From positions 124,001 through 188,000 of the forward strand of contig NZ_CP030128.1 of the NCBI RefSeq assembly GCF_003568845.1: a DNA stretch of 64,000 nt. The letters run 5' to 3'. A program made the translations under genes and the position numbers. The first letter of the stretch is position 1. Every line of letters starts with the position of its first letter. This DNA comes from Indioceanicola profundi. GTDB taxonomy: Bacteria > Pseudomonadota > Alphaproteobacteria > Azospirillales > Azospirillaceae. Below, piece after piece: positions 27,470 through 36,361 of the stretch. A model generated the notes under the pieces. The model was not told where the DNA came from, did no database searches, and worked only from the letters and a program-made list of their open reading frames with translations.

Positions 27470-28627
27470 ATGCAAGCGGTGGACTGGCAGCCCGGACTGA
27501 ACTACGGGACCGGCTACGACAATGTGCGTGGCGACGCCAAGCAGCCGGCCGTCGTCGGCGGCCACGCGCCCATAGATGGCGCCGCGGGCCAGCAGGGCGA
27601 CTTCGCCTTCGTCAACATCAACGCCGAGAGCGACTTCGACCAGGCGGCGGACATCGACGTGAAGATCGGCGGCGGGTTCGGCCTCATCGGCGGCAGCGCC
27701 AAGTTCAAATTCAAGGAGCGGTGCAAGGTATCAAGCCAAGCCACCTTCTGCATGGTCCGCGTCAACGCGCTGAACGCCTATGAGGGGATCGTGGACCCCA
27801 AACTGGCGCCAGAAGCATGGGAGCTCCTGAGCAACGCCAACAGCAAGAGGTTCCGCGAGCGGTTCGGTGACCTGTTCGTCAGTGGCATGTTCATCGGCAT
27901 TGAGTTCTACGGGGTTGTCAGGATCGAGGCCCAACGCGTGGAGCGGCAGAAGGAGATCGCCGCGTCCGTCGAGGCGAGCTACGGGATGTTCGCGAGCGGG
28001 GAGGCCAATGTCGGCTTCAAGGAGAGCATGTCGAGCGCGGAGCACAAGATAGAGGTTTTCGTCTACCAGAAGGGCGGCAGCGTCGAGATATGCAAGGGCA
28101 TCCCGGACCTGTTCCGGCTGGCGTCGAATGCGCTCAATGAGGGGCGCGCCGGGCGCGGCTACCCGTTCGCTGTGACGCTCGACCCCTACAACGAGCTCAA
28201 GCTGCCCAATGACGACGCGTCGTTCGTGGAGATCGAGGCCGCGCGGCGCAACCTTGCGCGCCTGTCCGATCACATGCGGGCCCTGCAGAGGATGCAGAAC
28301 GACATCGACTTCGCCCTGCGGAACCAGGCTTGGTTCCAGGACCTGGACGCTGCCAAGCTGAACGCGATCAATGACCAGATATCCGCTGAGCTGAACCGGA
28401 TCGTGGAGCAGGCCGACATGTGCTCGCGCGACTTCGCCGCCTGCAAAGACTACAGCCCCGATTACCCGCAGATGCCGGAGCTGGTCCGGAAGGACGGCGC
28501 CCCCGTGGCCGAGCCCCCACCGCCTCAGCAAACGCCCCCGCTGGTGAGGCCGGACTGGAGAAAAGCCATTCTCGTCGGCAAGGTCGAGAACATCCAGCTG
28601 AAACGTTTGCAACGCGTGGGAGGCTGA
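27470..28627 (+). CDS. Possible MACPF-like pore-forming protein
   Basis: A 385-residue protein without signal peptide. The middle part resembles MACPF-type domains: KRFRERFGDLFVSGMFIGIEF, YGVVRIEAQRVERQKEIAAS, YGMFASGEANVGFKE and VFVYQKGGS, i.e. an FGDxFV(S)G strand, two segments that could become transmembrane hairpins, and a GG end. A helical region (290-345) and a Pro-rich stretch (375-385 region, PPPPQQTPP) follow. ATG 27470 has CAGGAGG six bases upstream. The next gene starts 1 bp after its stop. The family call is tentative; the fold needs a profile search. Flanked by IS remnants. Confidence 0.5.
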   Translation: MQAVDWQPGLNYGTGYDNVRGDAKQPAVVGGHAPIDGAAGQQGDFAFVNINAESDFDQAADIDVKIGGGFGLIGGSAKFKFKERCKVSSQATFCMVRVNALNAYEGIVDPKLAPEAWELLSNANSKRFRERFGDLFVSGMFIGIEFYGVVRIEAQRVERQKEIAASVEASYGMFASGEANVGFKESMSSAEHKIEVFVYQKGGSVEICKGIPDLFRLASNALNEGRAGRGYPFAVTLDPYNELKLPNDDASFVEIEAARRNLARLSDHMRALQRMQNDIDFALRNQAWFQDLDAAKLNAINDQISAELNRIVEQADMCSRDFAACKDYSPDYPQMPELVRKDGAPVAEPPPPQQTPPLVRPDWRKAILVGKVENIQLKRLQRVGG

Positions 28628-28628
28628 C

Positions 28629-29090
28629 ATGGGCGGAACAGTGGACACGGCGATCGGCGCCACCAGCTTCTTCTGGGATGTCGTCAAGGACGGCATGAAG
28701 GTGAACGAGGGAACGGCGGTCAGCGTGCTTCCCGAAGGCCTGTCGGTGCGCGACATCCCCGACTGGCAAGGGCCGGTGACCATGTCCGAGTTCTACTCGG
28801 AACTGTCGTTCCTGTTCGAGAGCGAGATCATCGATTTCACGCTCGCGGTCTCGTGGCTCTATAACGGCACCTACATCGGAAACTTCCACCTCACGGCGGA
28901 TGGCTCGGTGCAGATCCTGTCCAGCCTGAACGTGTCAATGGAGACCGGTGACGCGTACCCGGACGCGAACGGCGTGTTCCAGCTGCCGTACAGCATTCAC
29001 CTGCACGCCTGGAACATCACCGGGGGTAACAGGCGGACCACCATCAAGGCGGTCGCCCGTGGCGACGGCGGCGGCATGAGCATTGCCTGA
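28629..29090 (+). CDS. Beta-rich partner protein of the MACPF-like gene
   Basis: A 153-residue protein with no signal peptide. It has alternating hydrophobic strands (FFWDVVKDGMKVNEG, DFTLAVSWLYNGTYIGNFHL, QILSSLNVSMETG, YSIHLHAWNITGGN) and looks like a beta-sandwich. It starts one base after the preceding stop with GGAGG inside the upstream gene, so translation is coupled. Bacterial and fungal MACPF proteins often act with a small beta-sandwich partner (aegerolysin type), but I see no clear aegerolysin motif here; function unknown. Confidence 0.6.
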   Translation: MGGTVDTAIGATSFFWDVVKDGMKVNEGTAVSVLPEGLSVRDIPDWQGPVTMSEFYSELSFLFESEIIDFTLAVSWLYNGTYIGNFHLTADGSVQILSSLNVSMETGDAYPDANGVFQLPYSIHLHAWNITGGNRRTTIKAVARGDGGGMSIA

Positions 29091-29409
29091 CCGAGAGGAC
29101 GGTCCACGAGGAAGGGCCGGTGCAGCGATGTGCTGCCCCCACCTCCTCCTCGTGGCGGCGCTAGGTGTTTGATCCCGGGGTGTGGTGGCACGGTTGACCA
29201 CCACACGGCGAGGGATGCGCTATGGGCCAGGTTCTTCACGGAAGCGCCCGCACGACGGAGGCAGCGCATCCGCCAGCCGATTGCGCTGGCACCACCCAAG
29301 GCATCCGCGTAGCAGAGAGAATGGCATCGATATTCTTCCAGGTCTCCTGGCGAACGGTCGGCGGCGTGGTCTTGCTGTCTGCGGCCCTGGTCCGGTTGCG
29401 GCTCCTGTA
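29091..29409. other. Intergenic stretch, no gene seen
   Basis: Convergent 3' ends meet here (the toxin-like pair from the left, the hybrid kinase from the right). Short frames only. GCCCCCACCTCCTCCTCGTGG at the left side could be part of a weak terminator; not convincing. Confidence 0.35.
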
Positions 29410-31794
29410 TCACCCCTGGCCCATGTCGGTGCCCACAATTCTCCGGACTGCTTCCCGCAGGGCCCGAATGTCGACGGGTTTGGTCAGCAGGCAGAATCCG
29501 GCCTCATGTGCGCGCCGCAGCGTTTCCGGTCGCGTATCGCCTGTGAGTAGCACCGTGCGTCCTGCCGTGCCGGAGCACGATGCCGGAATTGCGCCAAAGC
29601 CATCGCCGTCGGGAAGTTGGAAATCAGAGATGACCAAGTCGAAGCGCTGGTCCGCCGCTGCGGCTCGCGCTTCGGCAACCGAGTGCGCCAGGGTGACGTC
29701 CAGCCCCCAATCTTCAAGGGCCATGCGCAGCCCCGCCGCCACCATCTGGTCGTCTTCCACCACCAGCACGGCGCATGCGGGTAATGGAAGGTCGGCTGAC
29801 GGAGGAGAGGCCGCGCTCGCGGGGGGCGCCTTCTCCCCGTCAGGCACCCAGACGCTGAAGGTCGAGCCCTTTCCAGGTTCGGAACGCACGTCTACTCGAT
29901 GCCCGAGAAGCGCGGCAGCACGGCGCACCGTCGGGAGGCCGAGCCCGAACCCTAGGGAGCGGTTCGTCTCGCCCACGCGCACAAAGTCCTCGAAGACGCG
30001 CTCCTGGCTTTCCGCTGGGATGCCCGGACCGGTATCGATCACGCTGATGCGCACGCAGTCTTCTGCGCGTGCGCATTCCACCGCAACGCCGCCGCGTTCC
30101 GTATATTTGACCGCGTTGGAGATCAGGTTGCGTAGGATCAACTCGAGCAGGAGCCGATCACTGTGCACCACCAAATCGGTGGGCGGTACCTGGAACCAGA
30201 GCTTTGCTGCCCGCGCGAGCCCTTCGAACTCTGCGCCCAGCCGGTAGAGCAGGTCATCCAGCGCAAAAGCCTCCACCCGGGGTTCGACGACACCAGCCTC
30301 CAGGCGCGCTGTCTCCAGCAGCCCGTTGAGCATGGTACGCAATCCATCGAGCGACAGAGACACCATGTCGACCAGATCGCCGGCTTCGGGATCGCGCACC
30401 CGGCTCTCCAGCAGGCCGAGATACAGGCCCGCAGCCATGACCGGCTGGCGGAGATCATGGCTGGCTGCAGCCAGAAAGCGCGATTTCGCTTGGTTTGCCT
30501 CCTCCGCCGCCCGGCGGGCGTGGTCGGCTTCGTCGCGCGCCGCTCGCAGCGCCGCCTTAGCGGCGTGCCGGGCCGTCAAATCGACTGTGACGGCGAGCAG
30601 GCTCGGGCCTTGCTCCCCGTCCAGACGGGTCAGGATGCTGTTTGCGCACACCTCGTTGCCGTCAGGGCGGCGATAGCGCTTGTCCAGGGACACAGACTGC
30701 CCGGTCTCCAGCACTTGGCGCGCGGCAGCGAGGCTTGGACCCACATCATCTGACTGGGTGACATCCGCGATCGACAGGTTCAGCAGGTCCTTCCGCGGCC
30801 GTCCCAGAATATGGCAGAGCTCGTCATTTACTTGTAGGAAACGCCCGTCCGGTGCGATCTCGGAAAGTCCAACCGCGGCGCGGGCGAAGATGGCGGCCAG
30901 CCGCGCCTCACTCGCACGTAACGCCTCCTCTGTTTGCCGTCGCGCCGTTATATCACTGGCCGTCCCAAACCATTCAACGATCTCGCCCCTGGCATCCAGG
31001 ATCGGCACGGCGCGGGACAGCGTCCAGCCAGTGGTCCCATCCGCGCGCAAAATCCGATGTTCAAGTTCGTAAACGCTCTTGGCACGAATGGCACTCTGGA
31101 TCGCATCCCGAACACGGGCGCGGTCGTCCGGGTGGACATACTCCTGCATCCAGGTTCCGCTTGGATGCTGCGTATCGTGCACAATTCCCCGGCCAAAGAG
31201 ACGGCGCATCTCCGACCAGTCAGGGCTTGTCCGGTAAATCACATAGGAGCTTGCTTCCACCAATGCCCGGAGCTGTGCCTCGCTCTCAAGCAGGGCAAGG
31301 GAGGCCCGGTGCTCCTCGGTGGTTTCGATGAGCATAGTGAGAATACCGGCGGGCGGGCCGCTCTCGCCCGGAATGGGGGTGCAGCTGTAGGTGAACCAGG
31401 CATCCTCGATCCTGCCATTCCGGCTGAAGGGCAGCAGCTGGTCACGAGCCTCTGCTGCACCCTTCCCCGCCAGCACGCCGGTGAGCACGGGTCCGATGGT
31501 GTCCCAGAGTTCCGGAAAAACCTGCTGGGCTGGCTTGCCGAGCGCAAGGGGATGTTTCTTCCCGATGACTGCGGCCCAGGCATCATTATAGAGCAGAACA
31601 AGATCCCGACCCCAGTAGATGCCCATTGGCGTTTGGGCGCCCAGCATAATCCCGACTGCCACGGTCAGGCTGCCCGGCCAGGTCTCAATCGGGCCAAGAG
31701 AGGTGCCTGACCAGTCGTGGTCCTGCAGCAATCCTCCCATTCTGCTACCGTTGGCGTCCCATGCCGCGCCTGTGTGGCTCGCGTCAGAAGCCAT
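29410..31794 (-). CDS. Hybrid sensor histidine kinase/response regulator with PAS domains
   Basis: A 794-residue soluble kinase. An N-terminal PAS/GAF-like domain (about 20-165) and two PAS-PAC units (to about 415, ending in ITARRQTEEAL and LTARHAAKAAL) precede HisKA with His446 in ASHDLRQPV. The HATPase has NLISNAVKYTE, VIDTGPGIP and GFGLGLPTVRR. A C-terminal receiver carries VVEDD, phospho-acceptor Asp724 in ISDFQLPDGDG, LLTGDT and LLTKPVD. The SHDLRQP box places it with the HWE-unrelated 'DLRQP' group common in Alphaproteobacteria. Signal unknown; no output regulator adjacent. Confidence 0.9.
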   Translation of the reverse strand: MASDASHTGAAWDANGSRMGGLLQDHDWSGTSLGPIETWPGSLTVAVGIMLGAQTPMGIYWGRDLVLLYNDAWAAVIGKKHPLALGKPAQQVFPELWDTIGPVLTGVLAGKGAAEARDQLLPFSRNGRIEDAWFTYSCTPIPGESGPPAGILTMLIETTEEHRASLALLESEAQLRALVEASSYVIYRTSPDWSEMRRLFGRGIVHDTQHPSGTWMQEYVHPDDRARVRDAIQSAIRAKSVYELEHRILRADGTTGWTLSRAVPILDARGEIVEWFGTASDITARRQTEEALRASEARLAAIFARAAVGLSEIAPDGRFLQVNDELCHILGRPRKDLLNLSIADVTQSDDVGPSLAAARQVLETGQSVSLDKRYRRPDGNEVCANSILTRLDGEQGPSLLAVTVDLTARHAAKAALRAARDEADHARRAAEEANQAKSRFLAAASHDLRQPVMAAGLYLGLLESRVRDPEAGDLVDMVSLSLDGLRTMLNGLLETARLEAGVVEPRVEAFALDDLLYRLGAEFEGLARAAKLWFQVPPTDLVVHSDRLLLELILRNLISNAVKYTERGGVAVECARAEDCVRISVIDTGPGIPAESQERVFEDFVRVGETNRSLGFGLGLPTVRRAAALLGHRVDVRSEPGKGSTFSVWVPDGEKAPPASAASPPSADLPLPACAVLVVEDDQMVAAGLRMALEDWGLDVTLAHSVAEARAAAADQRFDLVISDFQLPDGDGFGAIPASCSGTAGRTVLLTGDTRPETLRRAHEAGFCLLTKPVDIRALREAVRRIVGTDMGQG

Positions 31795-32183
31795 GATTGC
31801 GGCTCAAATTTAAGGGCCCGGCGCCTAGGCGCGGTTGGGATGGAACATGGACCTGACGCAAGCGCAGCTTGGTAGCGCTCTTCCGGTCGAGCGCACCAGA
31901 GCGTTTCACGGCGGGCCGGGCCTGGATGATGTCCGGACCTGGGCGGAGAACAACATTCCGAACACTACGCCTGGACATGGGAACACCCCAATGGAAAGCT
32001 GTCATGTTCCAAGGTGGCAACAAGGCTCACGCAGCTAGATCGCGAAATGTTTGGAAAGTGGCAGAGAGGCTCCAGTCGGGCCGAGTGGGAAGAATATTTG
32101 TACGCGGATGCAGGCGGAAGCTGGAATCTGAGCTGCAATGATAGAGATTCTCGGGTGTTGAATCGGATCTGGGGAGGTGTCCC
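31795..32183. other. Intergenic stretch, no gene seen
   Basis: It separates the divergent hybrid kinase and the IS701 relic. No domain is recognisable in either strand; the left IS end should lie in the right half, but I could not define terminal repeats. Confidence 0.35.
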
Positions 32184-33518
32184 ATGTCCGGCATTGCCGT
32201 CGATGATCTCCTCGAAGTGTGGTCGGCGAAGTTGCAGGGCGCCAAAGCCCGGCTTCAAACCCTGTTTGCTTGGGCAACCGTGGCCAGATCCGCTGCCGCC
32301 TTCCTGGACGGGCTATTGGGCCCGGAGCGGCGGAAAACCGGATGGAGGTGCCGAGGTGGCGGGTGATGCAAGGCCCCGGCGCCAGCAGCCCGTGCTGGGG
32401 CGCAGCCACTGGGACGCGGATATCTGGTGCGCGATCAGGCTGTAGAGCGCCTGGCCACGGCGGAAGCGGTGCTGGTCGTCGACGAAACAGGGGTCCTGAA
32501 GCAGGGCGAGGCGTCCTGTGGGGTTGGGCGGCAGTACACCGGCTCGGCGGGGAAGATCACCAACTGCCAAATCGGCGTGTTCGCCGCCCAGGTCTCCGAA
32601 GGGGCACGCCTTTGTTGACCGGCGGCTGTATCTCCCAAAGCATGGACAGATCATCTGGAGCGGTTGGCGGGCGCTCATGTGCCGGACGGGGTGAGGTTCG
32701 CCACCAAGCCCGCCATTGCAGCGGCCATGGCCCGGCGGGCGGAAAATGCCGAGGTGCCGTTTGCCTGGGCGGCGGCGGACAGCATTTATAATGTGGGCGA
32801 GCTCGAGATGTCGCGACGCCGGGCCGGCAAGGGCTATGTGTGCGGCGTCGCCAGCAGCCACCTGTTCAACAGCTGGCGGGCAGACCTCTGGATCTCCGGG
32901 ACCGCGCCGGCGATCGCACAAAGCCTGCCGGCCGACGATGATGTCCGGCGCTCGGCCGGCGCGGCAGCCAAGGGCTCACGCCTATATGACTGGGCCTATC
33001 TGGAGCTGGCGGATCTTGACCGAGGAGGTCGGAGCACCGGCTGGCCTGGGCTTATGGACACGCGGGCTGCTGGTACGACGAAACATCCTTGATGCGGACT
33101 GTACCGACTTTACCACCTGGTGCCCCAAAGGGACTGGTATCGAGACCCTGGTTGCCGTGGAGGGCAGACGGTGGGCCATTGAGGATGCGTTCGAGACCGC
33201 CAAGAGTGAGTTGGGGCTGGACCATAATGAAAGCCGCAGCTGGCATGGTTGGCATCGGCATGTCTCATTGGTGATGCTGGCCTTTGCCCTGCTCGCGGTG
33301 GTGCGCCACAAGGCAGACAGCTTCACCACGCCCCCAAAAACCCGATCGCGAGCACAAAGCCAATGGTCCGCTGGTCGGTGCACGAGATCCGTCGTGTTAC
33401 CAGCCGCCTGAACCAGAGGCGAATTGGGCCTGCACTGGTCATCGTCTGGTCCGCCTGGCGACGATGTCACCAAGCATTGTCCCAACTCGCCCACCCCAAA
33501 CATAAGATGCCGCTGTAA
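32184..33518 (+). pseudogene. IS701-family transposase, multiply frameshifted
   Basis: Read through several frames, a full IS701-type DDE transposase is visible. It begins MSGIAVDDLLEVWSAKLQGA, followed by [20 protein letters not shown] (first catalytic Asp), [45 protein letters not shown] (second Asp), DWAYLELADLD, VAVEGRRWAIEDAFETAKSE (catalytic Glu) and a C-terminal RWSVHEIRRV...HPKHKMPL. At least three frame changes (about 32350, 32620, 33020) inactivate it. A separate IS701 C-terminal remnant lies at 36058-36360. Confidence 0.8.
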
Positions 33519-33565
33519 CGCTAGGGGGCCGGGCACTGAGGGGACGACACGCTTTGCGCTCGGCT

Positions 33566-33727
33566 TCACTTGGCCTGTGCGGAGGGCTCCGCCTCGGCGT
33601 TGGCGGATCCGGCCGGACGGCATTCCGCCTCTGTCAGCACATGCGGCCCGTATTCGGTAGCGCGGAAGAATTGGCTGTCCTGACCGACAACGTCGACGAA
33701 CCAGCGATTCTCACTCTGGCTCCACAT
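33566..33727 (-). CDS. Very small protein overlapping the upstream gene
   Basis: A 53-residue frame (MWSQSENRWFVDVVGQDSQF, FRATEYGPHVLTEAECRPAG, then a Glu/Ala-rich tail) starts with ATG 33727 inside the 3' end of the gene at 33711-33941 and overlaps it by 17 bp. The aromatic, balanced sequence looks like real protein. The ribosome site (GCGAGG) is weak. Probably translated by coupling. Unknown function. Confidence 0.45.
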   Translation of the reverse strand: MWSQSENRWFVDVVGQDSQFFRATEYGPHVLTEAECRPAGSANAEAEPSAQAK

Positions 33728-33941
33728 TGGTCACGACCTCGCCGGTGCCCAGTGCAAAGTTATTCTGTAAGCGCTCCAGATTAGAAATGACCGGCTCATA
33801 GCCGTCAAGATAGGCAATCTTCACCTGCTCGGCCGGCGGAATCGGGGGCTGCACATTGGTTTCCGGATCGGCCAGCGGGCCAAGCGCCAGAAGCGGAGAC
33901 AGTGCAACGCCGCAGACAATGGTTCTGAGCAAAGACGTCAT
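33711..33941 (-). CDS. Small secreted hypothetical protein
   Basis: A 76-residue protein with a signal peptide (TSLLRTIVCGVALSPLLALG) and a short polar mature part (PETNVQPPIPPAEQVKIAYL... ending VVTNVEPE). ATG 33941 is preceded by GGAGG. Probably periplasmic. It lies 130 bp after the hydrolase gene in the same direction. Confidence 0.6.
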   Translation of the reverse strand: MTSLLRTIVCGVALSPLLALGPLADPETNVQPPIPPAEQVKIAYLDGYEPVISNLERLQNNFALGTGEVVTNVEPE

Positions 33942-34071
33942 GGGAGCCTCCTGCTCGACCTGATGAAACTGGCACGAACAACCTCGTTCCAGTACATCGG
34001 TTCTGTAGGAGCAGCGGCATAGCAGAAAGCAGGGCCACCATCACGCGGTCCAGCATTGCCGCGCATCAAGA

Positions 34072-34917
34072 CTAAACAAGGCGCAGCAGCGCTCTTGTCA
34101 GCACACTGTCCGCCTGTGTGAGCTGGTCCAGGATGGAATAATGGTTCTCACCGTCCAGAGGCAGCAGATGCACGTCGTAGCCCTTTGCTTTCAGAGCTTC
34201 CGCATAGGCGCGAGAGTGGCGTTGGAGTTCCGGAAGTTCGTCCGCGCCATAAGCCAGCACCGCCGGTTTGGCCTGATCGGGAATATTCCGGATTGGACTA
34301 AGGGTCTGAACTTCTTCGTCCGTGAGGTTCAATAGGGCATTGAGGCGGCCGCGCTGGATGGGCTCTACATCGAAGAGACCGCTTAGACAGAACAGCGCAT
34401 CCACCTCTGGCATGTTCATGTGCAGGGACGCCAGATGTGCGCCTGCCGACCAGCCGGAGATAACCAAGCGGCCTGTGGCCACCTCATGCAACGGGCCGTT
34501 TTCCCGGAGAAAACGGATGGCATTGCGGATCTCACCGTTGAGCTCGGTCAAGGACGCATCTGGGGCCAGGGTGTAGCCGATCATGGCCACATCGAAGCCA
34601 TGTGCCATAGGGCCTTCTGCGAGGCAGGAGAACATCTCCTTGGCATTCCGCTGCCAGTAGCCGCCATGCACGAAGGCCATCAGTGGAGCCTGCCGATGGC
34701 CACAACGGAAGAGGTCGATCCGGTTGCGGGGGCGCGGCCCATAGGGTAGGTCCAGAAGGTCAGGCTGGTGCCGGCGCAGTTCGGCGCTGCGGTCCACATA
34801 GCCTTGCAGGATCTTTATGCCCTCCGGCACAGCAGCGGAATTGTCGTAGGCGGTATCCAGTTCGGCGCGGCTCATACCGCGCCAAACCGGACCGTCGCTG
34901 GTCTGTCCGCTGCTCAC
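34072..34917 (-). CDS. Alpha/beta hydrolase, kynurenine formamidase/BD-FAE-like
   Basis: A 281-residue soluble serine hydrolase. It has the oxyanion motif HGGYW at 84-88, nucleophile Ser157 in GWSAGAH and a C-terminal catalytic His at about 259 in GENHYSILD. The HGGYW form and size match the arylformamidase (kynurenine formamidase)/carbohydrate-feruloyl esterase-like group; no tryptophan catabolic genes are nearby, so the substrate is open. It starts with GTG 34917 overlapping the TGA of the upstream membrane gene (GTGA), which implies translational coupling. Confidence 0.82.
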   Translation of the reverse strand: MSSGQTSDGPVWRGMSRAELDTAYDNSAAVPEGIKILQGYVDRSAELRRHQPDLLDLPYGPRPRNRIDLFRCGHRQAPLMAFVHGGYWQRNAKEMFSCLAEGPMAHGFDVAMIGYTLAPDASLTELNGEIRNAIRFLRENGPLHEVATGRLVISGWSAGAHLASLHMNMPEVDALFCLSGLFDVEPIQRGRLNALLNLTDEEVQTLSPIRNIPDQAKPAVLAYGADELPELQRHSRAYAEALKAKGYDVHLLPLDGENHYSILDQLTQADSVLTRALLRLV

Positions 34918-35105
34918 TTCTGCTTATCCTTCTTGGCATCACGGGTGACTTCCGGGAACACCCAGAGGGCCACCGTCATGAAGATGCCAAGGAATAGGAC
35001 AGCGTATTTGGGACCGGTCTGGCCCAGATAATCCTGGAAGAAGTAGGCGGCGACCATGGTGATGAGCACAAAGATGGACAGGGCTACCTTGATCGGGAAG
35101 GGCAT
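34914..35105 (-). CDS. Small two-helix membrane protein
   Basis: A 63-residue protein with two hydrophobic helices (VALSIFVLITMVAAYFF and YAVLFLGIFMTVALWVF) and a basic C-terminus (TRDAKKDKQK). ATG 35105 has GGAGG six bases upstream; an ATG at 35117 would overlap that site. Middle gene of an apparent operon 35536-34072. Confidence 0.65.
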   Translation of the reverse strand: MPFPIKVALSIFVLITMVAAYFFQDYLGQTGPKYAVLFLGIFMTVALWVFPEVTRDAKKDKQK

Positions 35106-35152
35106 GATTTCCTCCATTCAGCAGGTTAGAGGTAGAGCCATTGAATTGGCTT

Positions 35153-35536
35153 TTAGATCAGGTCGGTTGCACCATACAGCAGGGAAAGGCACAGAATTTG
35201 GACAAGGAGCAGGGCAGCCAAACCCGGCTTACCGTCACGCCACCGGGCAGGAAGGCTCTGCAGCAGGGTTGGGGCGAAGAGGAGCAGCAGACCGCCACAG
35301 ATCACAAGGGAGGTCCACCGCAGCTCGCCGATTCCGTAAGCAATCGTCCCGGCCGTAAGAGCCAGCAGGGCGGCGAGATTTCCGCCGATCAAGGGCAGGG
35401 TACCCGGGCCTTGTGCAGCTTTGGGGCGGAGACGCAGCGGAAACATGCCGACAATGAGGTAAAAGCTGACGCAGCTGATTGCGAACAGCAGGATGAACCA
35501 GATCAGTGCCAGCACATTCGGTTCGATTGCATCCAT
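35153..35536 (-). CDS. Four-helix membrane protein of unknown function
   Basis: A 127-residue integral membrane protein with about four hydrophobic helices (LALIWFILLFAISCVSFYLI, LAALLALTAGTIAYG, SLVICGGLLLLFAP, GLAALLLVQILCLSLL). First gene of the operon with the small membrane protein (47 bp downstream) and the hydrolase. An inverted repeat (TGACGTA-N7-TATGTCA) lies 20 bp upstream. Confidence 0.65.
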   Translation of the reverse strand: MDAIEPNVLALIWFILLFAISCVSFYLIVGMFPLRLRPKAAQGPGTLPLIGGNLAALLALTAGTIAYGIGELRWTSLVICGGLLLLFAPTLLQSLPARWRDGKPGLAALLLVQILCLSLLYGATDLI

Positions 35537-35556
35537 TGGACAGCTCCAGCGACGCT

Positions 35557-35577
35557 TGACGTACCAATGATATGTCA
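35557..35577. promoter_or_regulatory. Inverted repeat between divergent genes, candidate operator
   Basis: TGACGTA (35557-35563) and TATGTCA (35571-35577) form an imperfect inverted repeat around 7 bp in the 89-bp gap between the divergent genes at 35536 and 35626. The half ATATGTCA recurs upstream of the genes at 38200 and 38523. Confidence 0.4.
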
Positions 35578-35625
35578 GCTAGCTTTCAACCGCAAGCCCA
35601 TCATGAGCAGGGAGGGAGAAACGCT

Positions 35626-35931
35626 ATGACCAAGGTTTATCGGGGGGACCGCACCATCGACGGCGTGTCTGTGACCGTGGATGGCCAGCCGCTGCCGTAT
35701 CGCACCGATTTGAAGCGGATCGCGGACGATGATTTCGAGTGGAGCTACGAGGGCGATGCGCCCAGCCAGCTGGCGCTTGCCATCCTGGCCGACCATCTGG
35801 GCGATGAGCAGGCCGTGGCTCTCTATGACCTTTTCATGCGGGAGGTGGTTGCCAATTTCAGCAATGAGTGGGAGATGACGTCGGAAGATATTGACGAGGC
35901 TTTGTCGCAGATCCGGAGCCAAGCGGCTTAA
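35626..35931 (+). CDS. DUF6166-like small protein
   Basis: A 101-residue soluble protein with the pattern YRGDRTIDGVSVTVDGQPLP, YRTDLKRIADDDFEWSYEGD and APSQLALAILADHLGDEQAV, which matches the DUF6166 outline. It ends with an acidic helix. ATG 35626 follows GGGAGGGAGAA. Function unknown; such proteins are common on plasmids and phages. Divergent from the membrane-protein operon. Confidence 0.7.
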   Translation: MTKVYRGDRTIDGVSVTVDGQPLPYRTDLKRIADDDFEWSYEGDAPSQLALAILADHLGDEQAVALYDLFMREVVANFSNEWEMTSEDIDEALSQIRSQAA

Positions 35932-36057
35932 TACTACAGCGGGGATTTACCGGTTGGATACGGCGTTGCCAATGGCACTGATGCGCGCGTTGCTGGTGGC
36001 GCCTTCTCCAGATGGACCATGCGATAACGGCGGTGGGTTCTGGTGGCGGCAGGCCGA

Positions 36058-36360
36058 TCCAGGACGCCATATGACCCTCTGCATGGCCGCGGCTGCATTC
36101 CTGGCCCGGCTGTCCGCCGAGTTGCGCCGGTCCACCTGGAACAAAGCGAACGAAAGGAGTCCGCCAAAGTCAGTTGCCGCGTGAGCCTGCGCCCGGCACT
36201 CCTCCCATCCGTGCCCGAGATCCGCTACCTGCTCGCCCGGCTGCTCCTGAAGCCGCGCACCGCCCGAGCATTCATCTTTGCGTGGTCACGCTGGCGACGG
36301 CGACATCAGGCTGCTGCCGAGCATGCCCATTACCGCAAACGCCACTATTCGCACCTGTAG
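36058..36360 (+). pseudogene. IS701-family transposase, C-terminal remnant
   Basis: Two frames carry an IS701 C-terminus: HMTLCMAAAAFLARLSAEL in the first, then LPSVPEIRYLLARLLLKPRT and AFIFAWSRWRRRHQAAAEHA, with the stop at 36358-36360. The part upstream (35932-36057) is not recognisable. It directly abuts the truncated RTX-type gene, so this element probably cut that gene. Confidence 0.65.
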
Positions 36361-36361
36361 T

